Shown piece by piece: positions 32,301 through 43,799 of a DNA stretch of 64,000 nt. The DNA lies in contig OY294068.1 of the NCBI GenBank assembly GCA_958510875.1, forward strand, positions 32,530,297-32,594,296, in the 5' to 3' direction. Below the pieces are notes generated by a model. It made no database searches. It was not told the DNA's origin and was given only the letters and a program-made list of their open reading frames with translations. Both the position numbers and the translations under genes were made by a program. Each line of letters starts with the position of its first letter. Position 1 is the first letter of the stretch. Origin of the DNA: Endomychus coccineus. Lineage: Eukaryota > Arthropoda > Insecta > Coleoptera > Endomychidae.

Positions 32301-35300
32301 AAAAAATGCCTTTCTTTTTCAATGTTTGAAACGAAACGAAGTTGCACTGTATTAAAACCTGTATAAAATGCAGTCTTCCCTGAACCGGGATTGTTATTGT
32401 TATTGTCATTTGGTAAAACATGTCATATTCATTTCATTTAATCTGTAGGCTATGCTTTTTTCTGTCAATTCTACTAGTGCGTCGAGAAGGAAGGACATTG
32501 AAGAGATGAACATAACAGCTTAAGGTTTCCCATTTTCCATCAAGTTGAAACATAGAGTAGTTGGATATTACAACCCGGAAAATTAATTCAATTGAACTTC
32601 CCCAGAATCGAATTTTATTCCCCAGTCAAATAAAGTCTTTGGTAGCTCCAAGTTCATCTTCTTTTATTGTAAAATTAATAATAATAATACTATTGCTTAA
32701 TAATACTATTATGAGTTGTTGCTTTTCAATAGATCCAGACATGAGAAGGGAATGAGCCACACTGTACTTCCGGTATAATTACTTCGTAATGTTGAGTATA
32801 TGAACTTGATTCTGTTAAATCCTGATCATCAGGGACGCTATTAGTTTGACTAAATGTATACCTGTTGAGTGTTATTCCACTAGGTACATCAACAGAGTTT
32901 AAGTGGTGCCATTTCACCTATCACTATCGTCCTATATGTGCAAATCAAATTACATTCCCTCCAAATGTCTCTTCATCTTGAATCTAATTATAAACGATGA
33001 GCCGATTTCTACATCACTAAGTGACGAATATTCCAAGTTTGTTCTGCAACAAAATATCATTATATTAGTTTCTCTACCATTTTCTAATGAAAAAATACTC
33101 CAATCTGTTTGTTTTCATATACTTTGCATCCAAAGCATCGTTAAGTAATGGGCATACTGAACACTATAAATTACCGAATGAAACCTCGATATATACTGCA
33201 GAAGCAATAGCAATACTAAAGCACTCGAATGGGCAAACAAAACTAACAACGGAAAATTATTTTCTCCGTTGGTGTCTGTTGTGGAAAAGTTTTGTTGTAC
33301 TTTCCTGAATTAGAAACTGACCAGTCTGACAGTCGAGTAAGCCCCTTGGAATAGAGCAGTCTCAAGAGTAAAATAATAAATGAAAATGGGATTTCATCAA
33401 GAGGATAAAATGAATAACTTTATAATATGAAACGGTGATATTCCGTAGGCAGCGTAGGCTTCACATTTTCCAATTCAAAACAAAGAATGGACGCGGCATA
33501 AATGATGATGGATCAGAAACTCAGTTCGAATTATGCGCCGTTATGAAAGTAGAAAAGTTTGAAATTAGATACAAAAAATGAGCTGCTATTCAACCTATTC
33601 AATCAAAAATTACTTTCAAGAGATACTGTTTTATTTAATCTGTGTTTACACATTGCCAGTGAAAATTACATGATGAAACTCAAATCAAGAGCAACAGATT
33701 CAAATACTGATATTTTTCATTGAAATTAACTACTATCGAACAGTCTATTATGTCGATATTAAATTTCAATAATGTATAATCCTAAAAGTAATAAGTACTT
33801 TTGATAGTCGACCGTCGAGCAAGTAGTTTTTACTCCACATAACATTCAAGTGAGGCATGCATAATTTCTGAATAAATTCTACACGGAAATGAACAAAACA
33901 TTCTAGAATGCATTTAAATAATTGTAAAGCTAGCTAACGAAATCACGTTTCAAACATTTACCACAAAGAAAACCATCAGTTCGAATAATATAACTAATTC
34001 ACATTCCAAAAATTATGTTCTCTAATTCTCCAAGCTTGATGTTATTTGTACATTAAATGACTTTGTGGAAAGTTAATTTATCACCGCGTGTGGATGTATA
34101 ATGTTTTTCTTATAACCAAGACTTGAAAACAAGCTGTCATCGTTGAAGCAACAATGTAATTCTAACTTGAATTAGTTAAATAGTCAATGCATTGGAGTAA
34201 ATATCTTCTTGATGTTATATCGCTTGTGTTATAAACTTCATGTCAACCCAACTCCTTTTATCATCATAATTAATTAATTATAAGTTATTATTCATTATAC
34301 AAAGTGAATTAATTAACTTAACACAAATGTATTTGCACAACATAATATTAATAACATAACTAAATAATTGTTAATTTGTAATTAAACATTGAAACCACTA
34401 GAAATTTTATCATTAATAACTACAACTGAGTGCTTTCCTATATTTCTGTTTCAAAACTCTGTCTTCTATCACATAAAATTAATTTATATAATCTCCTTTT
34501 GAGAAAGTTCCGGATATGGTCGGATTCATGCACTCAACTTAGAAGTCATCTTTCTAAGCAAACTCACGGATCGTCTAAAACTTTTTATAATGTGTGTTCT
34601 TTACTTTCAGGCATACGCAACGGAACTGAGTTCTTATACGGTAACAGTCTGTACAACTGATATTTGTTTATTATAAAAGGATAAAAGGTTGAGGATTTCC
34701 CAATAGTTTAGCCTCAAGCCGCGATCAAGTGAATTTCCCTAAGAAACCAATAATAAACAAACCATTAATATTCTATTATTGACCCAAAATTTCATTACAG
34801 GAAGGTTTAGTAATTGAAATATGGATAATATCATGGGTAGGTAGCATAAAATTTGGGAAAAAAACCACAAAAAGGCGGAACTTACGAAAAATGGCAAAAT
34901 GTGCAAAAAAAGGAATTTGCCTATAATCCGAGCTTTACTTATAGGACAAAGAACGAAATTAAAAAATCAATCAAAATCGACATTTGGTAATTATCTGGCG
35001 TATAGCAGTAGTCATGGCGAGCTCTTTGACGAGTTACATATTAAAAAAAGTTTTTTCTTGGTACGGCAGGGCGTTCTCCAGAAATGTTCAAACAAGCATA
35101 ATGTTTCTCTATATAAAGTACATAAATGAATAATACGGAGTTTGGTAATCATTTTAAAATAATAAATTTTGCTAGCTTATTCATCCCAAATTTAAAAATA
35201 ACACATGCCAAAGGGTAACGTCGTTCAGCTTTGTGTAATTGCCTAACATTTTTTAATTTTCGTGAAACATTTTAGGCAATTACATAAAACAGACAGGGGC

Positions 35301-35754
35301 TACCTTTTCGGCATTTGCTTCTTGAAATTTCGGATGCATAAGCTACAAATTGTATCAGTTTAAAGTGGTCACTCTATCTTTCACTATTCAAATTTCCATC
35401 GTACATAAAATAGCGTATCTCTCTTGGTTCATTACCAACCAAAACACGTATACTTGGAATTGTCCTTCTTTCTCAAGTTCAAGCACCATATATGGATTTT
35501 CAGAAGCCTAAAAATATTGAAAACTCCCTGCTGACAAAAATTTGCCCATCAGTCCAAATTATGTTCTCTAAGGATCCGACAGGCTATTGTATTTTGAGTA
35601 ATGAATCCTCGCAAAACTTTACCCTACGGAGAAAGTCCCCTGGGTGTAATTTTTGCAGTGTTATGAATGAAAATGGATGTACCTTATGATGGTGTAAAAT
35701 GGTTTATATAACAGAGTATGAAAGTTCCAATTCCAAAGTCGCCATTCGTATTGA
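29356..35754. other. Long AT-rich stretch without recognisable genes
   Basis: Many short frames (29367-29582, 31167-31479, 32561-33308, 34430-34660, 34899-35129) have low-complexity composition and no family motif. One small hairpin is visible at about 35240-35292: 'tgtaattgcctaa' and its inverse 'ttaggcaattaca' with a 26-base loop. Otherwise I see nothing. Confidence 0.4.
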
Positions 35755-35769
35755 GTCTCGAGGATATGC

Positions 35770-36728
35770 TTGAAAATATACGAAAATAAACAAATTTTTT
35801 CAAATTGTGGAAACATAGTAAGTGGTGTACCCCAAGGCTCTATATTAGGACCCATATTGTTTACAATCTTTATAAATGACTTATCAGCTGTATCGTCTGC
35901 AGTTTTAACACTTTTTGCTGATGATGCCATCTCTTTAAATAATAGTGATTCAAAAGAAGAACTCACTCATAATATAAATAATACAATATGTGAAATAGAT
36001 ACTTGGTGTAAAGTCAATCACATCAACCTAAACATGGGCAAAACTCAATGCATCAAATTTAATTTATTTTTTTACAACCAAAATCTGAATGAGCCAGCTG
36101 TCTTCGACATTCAATATGTTGATTATATTAAATGTCTGGGATTTATATTAGATTCTAATATAAATTGGAAATTGCATGTTAGGGAAGTGAACAAAAAATT
36201 GACTAAGGCATGTTACTGTCTACGAGTAATGAAAGCAAAGGGTCTTGATTATGAAACTTGCAAACTTGTATATTATTCCAACTTTGTTTCATGTCATACG
36301 GCATTCTGTTTTGGGGTTATTCGACAGAGTGGAAATCTACTTTTATTTTGCAACAATATGCAATGCGAATATTAAACAATCTTAAGTTTGGTAATTCCTG
36401 CAAACCGTTTTTCAAGGAAAAGAAAATTTTGACATTCCCCTCTCTATTTATCCAAGAATCATTAAAATTTGTTCACAGAAACAGACAGTTATATAATTTT
36501 TCCACTTCAAATACTCGTCAACTAAACAATCTTATCATTTTTCCAAAGCATAATACAACTACCTTTCAAAAAAGTTTCTATTACACGAGTTCATCTTTAT
36601 ACAATAGACTTCCTAATAAGTATAAATCATTTTCACTACCTAAATTTAAATCATGTATAAAAAAGCTCTTGTTGGAAAAAGCTTACTACTCTGTAAATGA
36701 ATACTTATCGGAAACTAGCCTAGTCTAA
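35770..36728 (+). pseudogene. LINE reverse transcriptase (motif B' onward), frameshifted
   Basis: Frame 1 (35770-36300): GNIVSGVPQGSILGPILFTI, FINDLS, then the catalytic LFADDA, INLNMGKTQCIKF and YVDYIKCLGFILDSNINWK. At about 36290 the frame shifts and continues as MSYGILFWGYST, QQYAMRIL, PSLFIQESLKFVH, SLYNRLPNKYKS and PKFKSCIKKLLLEKAYYSV to a stop at 36728. The N-terminal RT and endonuclease are missing. This C-terminal layout is typical of Jockey/CR1-type LINEs. Confidence 0.85.
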
Positions 36729-36887
36729 TAGCTTAAGTTCTTGTTTTATATACTTGGGTATCTCTCCTAATACTATATATGTATATCTATGGTTTCGGCG
36801 TTTATTTAGTGTAAATTCATAATACTTCAGAAGTTGGAGAATAAAACTCAAATTTTACACAAAACTTTTAACATTTAATTTAAAAAT

Positions 36888-36927
36888 GCTGACAATATGT
36901 TTCACCACACTGTGGCATTATCAAAGC
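36888..36927 (-). ncRNA. Hammerhead-like motif, PLE-D left copy (core altered)
   Basis: Inverse counterpart of 38513-38552 with the same altered box TTGATAA. GCT/AGC would be stem I, CCAC-AGT-GTGG stem II, then T, GAAA, ACA/TGT stem III and GTC. Confidence 0.4.
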
Positions 36928-36973
36928 GAGGAGTTATCAACTAAAGCTAAATCTAAAAGTATGTCCTTAAATA

Positions 36974-37712
36974 TCAGGGATCAGAATGTGGTGCAAATTG
37001 AGGGGTGGGGGTGGATAATGGTGGGAGTGTGTTTACAAAATTGTTAACAAGCGGTGAATTATATGTGTCGATTTGATCATTTAATATTACATTATTATTG
37101 TTTTTTGCGTGTTTCAAAATTTCTATGGATTCTAATATATTAAGTTTATGTCCTTTTTCCTGAATATGTAGAATATCAGGATTAAGGGTGAAATTGTGGT
37201 TATGTTCTAACAGGTGATTTGCGTAATTAGAGTCTTCTTTTTTGAGCCTGTAACTTCTCAAATGTTCATTGAACCTTACGCTGAAACTGCGTCCAGTTTG
37301 TCCTATGTACAAAGCACTACAGTCATCACATCTCAGTCTGTAAACTCCAGATTTCTTTAAGTTATCTTTTTTAGATTTCGAGTTATTAATATACGAGCAT
37401 AGGTTATTTGTTGTTTTAAAGGCGACGTTTTTATTCTGTTTTTTAAGGAATTGAGATATTTTTAGTGAATGTTTACCTAAATATGTTAGACATGTGAAAT
37501 TTGATTTTGTATTATTATTAATTTGCGGATAAATTATGCTTAAGGCTTTTTTATTGAGTTTATTTTGGAGTATTTTATTAATTATCTTGACATTATAACC
37601 GTTATTTTTGGCAATATCTACGATTCTGTTTAATTCTAAATGGAAATTATCTTTACTTAATGGGACATTAATTAATCTATGTATCATACAATTATATGCT
37701 GCTAGCTTATTC
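36974..37712 (-). CDS. PLE-D endonuclease region, left copy (5'-partial)
   Basis: Same 245-residue C-terminal fragment as the right copy: KLAAYNCMIHRLINVPLS (end of RT/linker), GVYRLRCDDCSALYIG (CxxC pair plus GIY-YIG), RFNEHLRSY, HLLEHNH and the catalytic Glu in ILESIEILKHA. The Met at 37744 lies in right-copy sequence across the junction and is not a natural start. Confidence 0.85.
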
Positions 37713-38466
37713 TTTACATCCACAATCACATAAGCTAGCAGCATATAATTGTATGATACATAGATTAATTAATGTCCCATTAAGTAAAGATAATTTCCAT
37801 TTAGAATTAAACAGAATCGTAGATATTGCCAAAAATAACGGTTATAATGTCAAGATAATTAATAAAATACTCCAAAATAAACTCAATAAAAAAGCCTTAA
37901 GCATAATTTATCCGCAAATTAATAATAATACAAAATCAAATTTCACATGTCTAACATATTTAGGTAAACATTCACTAAAAATATCTCAATTCCTTAAAAA
38001 ACAGAATAAAAACGTCGCCTTTAAAACAACAAATAACCTATGCTCGTATATTAATAACTCGAAATCTAAAAAAGATAACTTAAAGAAATCTGGAGTTTAC
38101 AGACTGAGATGTGATGACTGTAGTGCTTTGTACATAGGACAAACTGGACGCAGTTTCAGCGTAAGGTTCAATGAACATTTGAGAAGTTACAGGCTCAAAA
38201 AAGAAGACTCAAATTACGCAAATCACCTGTTAGAACATAACCACAATTTCACCCTTAATCCTGATATTCTACATATTCAGGAAAAAGGACATAAACTTAA
38301 TATATTAGAATCCATAGAAATTTTGAAACACGCAAAAAACAATAATAATGTAATATTAAATGATCAAATCGACACATATAATTCACCGCTTGTTAACAAT
38401 TTTGTAAACACACTCCCACCATTATCCACCCCCACCCCTCAATTTGCACCACATTCTGATCCCTGA
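37713..38466 (+). CDS. PLE-D endonuclease region, right copy (5'-partial)
   Basis: Open frame with no RT catalytic core (truncated upstream) but a complete-looking GIY-YIG domain: GVY at the start, YIGQTGRSFSVRFNEHLR, HNHNF and NILESIEIL. The C-terminal tail is proline-rich (PPLSTPTPQFAPHSDP). Without RT it cannot be autonomous. No stop or frameshift separates the two copies' proteins, so divergence is very low. Confidence 0.85.
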
Positions 38467-38512
38467 TATTTAAGGACATACTTTTAGATTTAGCTTTAGT
38501 TGATAACTCCTC

Positions 38513-38552
38513 GCTTTGATAATGCCACAGTGTGGTGAAACAATTTGTCAGC
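38513..38552 (+). ncRNA. Hammerhead-like motif, PLE-D right copy (core altered)
   Basis: GCT, TTGATAA, TG, CCAC-AGT-GTGG, T, GAAA, ACA-ATT-TGT, C, AGC. Stems and the GUC cleavage site are well formed, but the CUGAUGA box has C3 and G8 replaced (TTGATAA), which should abolish catalysis. Confidence 0.4.
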
Positions 38553-38740
38553 ATTTTTAAATTAAATGTTAAAAGTTTTGTGTAAAATTTGAGTTTTATT
38601 CTCCAACTTCTGAAGTACTATATATGTTATGTTGTATGTATTCATAGATGCAATATTCATGGTGTATTCCACATACATTATTGTAATGTTTTTTATTTTG
38701 GAATAAATTGAAACTGAAATTGAGATTGAAATGGTAATTC

Positions 38741-39505
38741 GATTAACTTCATTGCCAGTTAGTGGTATGACTCTCGTAATGGGTCTAGCCACTTTCCTAA
38801 AATTATTTCTCAATCGTGAGAACTTTCCCCGTAACATGTCCGTATCATGAACTCACGGACAGTTCGCTGCATAATTTTTGACACATGCCATGGAAAACAA
38901 ACAAGTCTAATACAACTTCGTTTGGATAATATCTCATTTTCGAATCAATTTTATTTAAGAATTAACACAACTCGTTTCAACTTTGACAGAATATCATCTT
39001 TCTGATTACAAATGACTTTTGTTTCCATGGCATACTTGAATAAGCAAGGAATATCTCGGCATGTCTTGGTTTTTATTAAATGACTCGATAGAGGTTGCTT
39101 TAGAAACTCAATCTAAAATTCATATTTTTCGAATGGTTTGAAACAAATAGTAAGTTTCATTCGGAAAAATTGAGTTATCTACAATTTTTGAATGCAATAT
39201 TCGAAAATGGTCTACGCCCGTATGGTACAAAATGAGACCATCAATGAAACTCCTGATTAGCCCGGACTTCCAGCTCTAGTTGCTCAACAAATTTAGTTTC
39301 CTAATATTGAACGGTATGCGAGATACAAATTTTTTCTTATACTACTACGGCGTAAATTATTTTTAGAAAGATCGACATATGTAAAACTGTAATAGATAAG
39401 TTAACAGTTAACATAACTCAAGTTTTCTAAACTCAGAATTAGAAGGCCAGTCGAACATGTGAAAAATATTTAGATTCCCATTTGAAATAAGATCCTGTAT
39501 AGACG
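38741..39505. other. No gene seen
   Basis: No ORF of note and no repeat partner recognised. Confidence 0.3.
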
Positions 39506-39886
39506 GAGGAATAAACATATGTCAGGTAGAACGGACCCAATTTCAAGCTTCCAATCCAATTGCAGGTTGAAAAACTTCTAAATCATCCTGTATATAGATT
39601 GCATGAATAAAAGTAACAATGGAAGGAATATATCCATTGTTCTATGTTGCAGTAAATGTATTATGACCCAAAATGTAAACAAATAATTCCAAAGCTGACA
39701 AAACAAATGAATTCAGAAATAGGCATTCATGAAAACAAAAAATGATTGATGGTTACAGTATCACAAAAAACTTATATTAATAAATCCAAACAATCAATTC
39801 ATAAATTCTTTGGACATATATAAAAATTAAGTACAAATCATTTCATTATCGTGCAAATATTTTCATTGTTCTATGATGTAGTAATT
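39506..39886 (+). repeat. Direct repeat, copy 1 (copy 2 at 41752-42133)
   Basis: About 380 bp shared in the same orientation, starting 'ggaggaataaa', including 'gcaggttgaaaaacttctaa', 'gacccaaaatgtaaacaaat' and 'gaattcagaaataggcattc', ending 'ttttcattgttctatg'. It looks like a non-coding element; the second copy abuts the mariner fragment. Confidence 0.75.
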
Positions 39887-40376
39887 GATATATTGGCAAT
39901 ATTATTTATTAAGAAACTATTGCTTATTTATTCACGAAATTCTTGAAATCCAGAAACACGAGTATCAAAATAAGTAACTGATTACATTCCTCATTTATTA
40001 CAAACTATTACTACAAGTACCCAAACAAATCTTAATCAAATTTATATACGTTTGTAGCAGTGAATAATTGGATTGAATTATACTACAGATTGCGATTGAA
40101 ATGATTTGAAGATCGATATTATGTCTCTTCAGAATAGGAATCCGCTATTTACTGTCTAAATTTGGCATAGCGACCATGTATCCGGCAAATACAAGGCACA
40201 GACGCGGCAAAGATGTTCAGCATATAGCAGAAATCTACAAGTAGGAAACGTTTGATGATATAATCAAACCGACATGTAAAAGTAACATTTCCACTCTACT
40301 CAGTAGTTGCTTACGAGGGCAAGGTGAAAAGACCCTGAAAAAGTAAACAAGAAATGATTTATTTGATCAAAACTTG
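39887..40376. other. No gene seen; end is probably mariner 3' sequence
   Basis: AT-rich. The last 60 bases before the mariner stop codon may be its 3' terminal region, but no inverted partner was found. Confidence 0.3.
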
Positions 40377-40640
40377 TTTTATTTCTCAACATAATCTCTT
40401 TGTAGCCCGATACACTTCATCCAAAGTTTTTCTAATTTTTCGATCCCTTCCAAATAATACGATTCCGGCATTCCTTCAAAATAGGCGTTTGTTTCAGCGA
40501 TGACCTCATCGTTGGACCAAATCTCTTTCCGCCTAGCCATTTCTTGGGAATAGATAAAAATCGCAGGGGCCAAATCTGATACATATTTCGAAGCGGTATG
40601 CAAATCCGGAAGCCGCAGGATGACAAACAAGTTGAAACCT
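40377..40640 (-). pseudogene. mariner transposase, C-terminal fragment
   Basis: Over two frames the minus strand reads SDLAP, CDFYLFPKKWLGGKRFG, then SNDEVIAETNAYFEGMPESY, YLEGIEKLEKLWMKC and GLQRDYVEK before the stop. This is the C-terminal end of a mariner D,D34D transposase (third Asp region 'YSPDLAP'). A frameshift lies inside the CDFYLFP stretch. Confidence 0.85.
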
Positions 40641-40829
40641 CATTTGTGAGGTTCCATTGGCATACAATGCTTCATAAAATGTCGCATCATCTTCGCAATC
40701 TCTTGGTATGAAGTTAGAATCATCAATACTGCCATCTGATAATTGACAATAATCCTCCCTAAGGTCTGGGCAATTTTCCGCAATTTCCACCAATTCCTTT
40801 TCCGTTAGGAGTCGTTTATTTGGATCCAT
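40641..40829 (-). pseudogene. Possible piggyBac-type transposase N-terminus
   Basis: An ATG at 40829 opens an acidic frame (MDPNKRLLTEKELVEIAENC, then DGSIDDSNFIPRDCEDD) that resembles the acidic N-termini of piggyBac-like transposases. It runs into mariner sequence near 40640. Resemblance is compositional and by short motif only. Confidence 0.35.
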
Positions 40830-41092
40830 AGTAAAACAATTTTGAAGTCAGGTAGCACAGAGTTGCAAATATGCAACAATGACCATTTGGGCGATTACAA
40901 CTTTGATACCATATGTGAGGCGTTTATTATAATCATAACAAGAATACTTACTTACGTTCATAAAGAGCTATATTTTCTGTATAATTTGTTAAAAATCAGA
41001 TACGTACTTGTTCATCAAACACAATAAAACAGCTTACAATTGACAAGTGAAATAATTCCACAAAATTTGAACCACATTATGCAAATCACCAT
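40830..41092. other. No gene seen
   Basis: Short AT-rich filler between element fragments. Confidence 0.3.
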
Positions 41093-41465
41093 CAATCAAT
41101 CAATCTTCAAATCGGGGCGGAAAAGTCCAGAACACTTAGTCCTCTTGATTGGGTCCATTGTGTGCCGCTTGATACAAGACTCAGTCCAGTAGGCTCAAGG
41201 CAGCGCCGATCGCAAGGATTCCCCATAACCTGATCTAATGGACTCAGGCTGCTTGTAGCCTAAGAGAAGCCAGACCTGGACATTCTACAAGACTATGAGA
41301 GGTAGTTTCGTCCGCCTATCCACATCTACTACAACCTGGGTCATCAGCAATGCTCATTTAGTGTAAATTTTTATTCAGATGACAGTATCTTGTGAAGAGT
41401 CCTGTCACCTCTCTCCTGCTCGTAGAGAGAAAGGCACGGTAAAGCACCATATGGTGGATGATATG
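41093..41465 (-). pseudogene. R1/I-type LINE 3' fragment with (GATT)n tail
   Basis: Minus strand: SRREVTGLFTRYCHLNKNLH, then DDPGCSRCG, ADETTSHSLVECPGLASLR, matching the 'TGH..LN.HLH.MG…C..CG..DET..H.L..CP' zinc-knuckle-like end of R1-type LINE ORF2. Stops occur after NKNLH and CSRCG. The 3' end is a (GATT)n run near 41093-41100. It interrupts the mariner transposase. The same family is present at 55055-55260 and 57015-57300. Confidence 0.8.
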
Positions 41466-41740
41466 ATTTTGCCATTGCGACTGTGAACCTGTGGGACGGT
41501 GCTTTTCCTGGTGGAAGAGCACTTTTTTCTTTGCTAAATTCGGCCGCTTTCGCTTCAATTTCGCGTCGAATCGATCCAACAGCTTTGCATAATATACGCC
41601 GATTATCGTTTTGCTCTTTTCAAGGTAATCGATAAGGACGATACTGTGTGTATCCCAAAAAACTGTTGCCATGACTTTGTTGGCCGATAAACCCACTTTG
41701 ACCTTTTTCGGCTTCGATTCGCCAAGACAAGATTTCAAGA
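41466..41740 (-). pseudogene. mariner transposase, central fragment
   Basis: SCLGESKPKKVKVGLSANKV, MATVFWDTHSIVLIDYLE (first catalytic Asp in FWD), KTIIGVYYAKLLDRFDAKL, KRPNLAKKKVLFHQEKHR. The second catalytic Asp, normally in HQDNA, is replaced here (HQEKH, with a frame slip). N-terminal DNA-binding part absent. Continues, after the LINE interruption, at 40377-40640. Confidence 0.85.
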
Positions 41741-41751
41741 TGCTATATAGC

Positions 41752-42133
41752 TGGAGGAATAAAAATATTTAAGGTAGAACGGACATGATCCATTATGATA
41801 TCATACCCAATTTAAAGTTCCTAATCCAACTGCAGGTTGAAAAACTTCTAAATCATTCTGTATATAGATTGAATGAATGAAAGTGACAATGGAGGAAATA
41901 TTTCCATTGTTCTATGTTGCAGTAAAAGTATTATGACCCAAAATGTAAACAAATAATTCCAAAACTGACAAAACAAATGAATTCAGAAATAGGCATTCAT
42001 GAAAATAAAAAATTATTGATGGTTACAGTTTTACAAAAAACTTAAAAACTCAATTTATAAATTCTTTGCACATATATAAAATAAAGTACAAATCATTTCA
42101 TTATCGTACAAATATTTTCATTGTTCTATGTAG
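41752..42133 (+). repeat. Direct repeat, copy 2
   Basis: Second copy of 39506-39886, about 90% similar by eye, in the same orientation. A short segment is missing relative to copy 1 around 42050. Confidence 0.75.
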
Positions 42134-43506
42134 GCTGGGCATTTGATGAGATGAGGTTTGCTTCATTATATTTTCAAAAATTAAAATTAATTGTAAGTTA
42201 TAAATAAAGTAAAACTTAACGATTTTTATGTCAAAATAGAGCAAATTATTCTTTTAAAGGTATATTTTTCTTTTTTATTCTGATTTTGGATTTTAAACTG
42301 ATTTGTATGGAATTATTACTAATTTTCATTTCATCAAATATATAATTGAAGAGTATAAATAAATTAATTATTTATTATTGAATTTCTTGATTTAAATTTG
42401 GGAGAGAAACATTTGTTTTCATTATTTTTGTGAAAAAATTAATTTAATCATATTTTATTAGTATTGAAAAAGAATTTCGAAGAATAAATATCATTTTACT
42501 AAATAAAGTTAGAAATTGCCTTTTTCAGCATTTTTTTTTTGTTAAAATTCGAAAAGTATTTTTTTGTAACATTTCCAATTTTAATATATAATATAATAAT
42601 ATAAATAATTTTTTTTCTAATTTATGAATTTTTTTCTTCCATATTTACTGGTATATTTTGAATTTTGAAATATCATCATTTATTTTTAAATAAAGTAAAA
42701 ATTTTAATATTTTTCGTTTTTAGATGATGATTCTTGTTATTTTTATTTTTATTTCTTACAAGTAATTTTATGAATAAATTCATCAAATATTTATATTTCA
42801 TGAACATGACAAATTTATTTATATTTATAATCAAGAATTAAATAATACTTGAAAATGGAGTGAAAAATTGATAGACTTCGAAACATTTAGTATAGATCTG
42901 ATGACTATGGATTTTGAGTAATAAACTACAATATATTTTCAACTTTGGTTAATATGACTTGCGTAATACCAACCTTTTTTAATTATGTTATATTTAAATT
43001 TCATTAGTAGTAGTAGTATTAGTATTGAAAAAGATTACAGTAATCAAAGTTCTTAGATAACCATCTACTTAGAGTGAAGTACGAATCAATGTACCTATAT
43101 TTTACAGTATTATATTATGATCCTTATCTAGATAGGAATGAAGACGAATTCGAAAAACAAATAAAAACAAGAAATTACAAAATTGTAATCAACCTTCTTT
43201 TGAATAAAGTGATATTCAACAGGTAAAATTTCATGTTTTTATCTGTAAAAATGGAAGATCACAAAGTAACGGACAGCTCCATTCAAATTCTGATTCGATG
43301 AAGCTTTAAAATAAGAATTTTAATCTACAATGAAAGGTGGAGCTCTGACGTCACCTTAACGGAGTCAAATTACAACGTAATTTGCCAGATTGTTTTCTTT
43401 TGTTGCTTCAGAGAATCCACTATACAAGTATTTTATACACAGATGCTAAACAGATTTTAGTTTATTTTATTTAGTTTCTCTATTATGAATGTGTTTGGGT
43501 ATTTTT
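42134..43506. other. Very AT-rich, no gene
   Basis: Low-complexity T/A runs and a short AGT repeat at about 43006-43021. Nothing else seen. Confidence 0.4.
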
Positions 43507-43791
43507 CATCGACATATACATATGGACTGCGCGTGGCAATGATAAGCGCGGGTAGTGCCGGCGTGAGAGAGGGGAAAACGAAGAGGACTAATACTGTCTT
43601 TATCTACTTTATCTATCGCATTTCTATTGGCCGCTGCGTTGCCATGGAAATGCAACATGACTGTAGCTAGTATGTTTACGTCCCGAGCCGATAGATAAAG
43701 ACAGTATTAGTCCTCTTCGTTCTCCCCTCTCTCACGCCGGCACTACCCGCGCTTATCATTGCCACGCGCAGTCCATATGTATATGTCGATG
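43507..43791. mobile_element. 285-bp hairpin MITE with perfect 8-bp target duplication
   Basis: Arms of about 100 bp are near-perfect inverted repeats: CATCGACATATACATATGGA on the left and its inverse at 43772-43791. The spacer is about 85 bp. GTATTTTT lies at both flanks (43499-43506 and 43792-43799). An 8-bp duplication fits hAT or P-type mobilisation. GC content is higher than its surroundings. The ORF at 43485-43670 is an artefact of the arm. Confidence 0.88.
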
Positions 43792-43799
43792 GTATTTTT

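Larger units (their letters stand above)
36783..38615. mobile_element. PLE-D: head-to-head inverted pair of a 5'-truncated Penelope-like element
   Basis: Left copy (minus, about 36823-37715) and right copy (plus, about 37713-38618) are inverted and almost identical. They meet at 'gctagcttat' / 'ataagctagc' with 19 bases between, which belong to the right copy (frame YSLHPQSHKLAAYN). The left copy has about 40 extra bases at its 3' end before the 12-bp direct repeat. The arrangement repeats that of PLE-B: outward 3' ends, right copy longer at 5', left copy longer at 3'. Confidence 0.9.
35755..38740 (+). mobile_element. Jockey-like LINE, 5'-truncated; 3' UTR split by PLE-D
   Basis: The coding part is 35755-36728, then a 3' UTR to 36782, the PLE-D insertion (36783-38615), and the resumed UTR ending at about 38740 in 'aaattgaaactgaaattgag'-type short repeats that look like the LINE tail. 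The 12-mer TACTATATATGT lies at 36771-36782 and again at 38616-38627, consistent with a PLE target duplication. Confidence 0.75.

Noticed and set aside
29356..35754. Host gene exons in the long gap
   Set aside because: Frames are short, low in complexity and without splice-linked homology to any family I can name.
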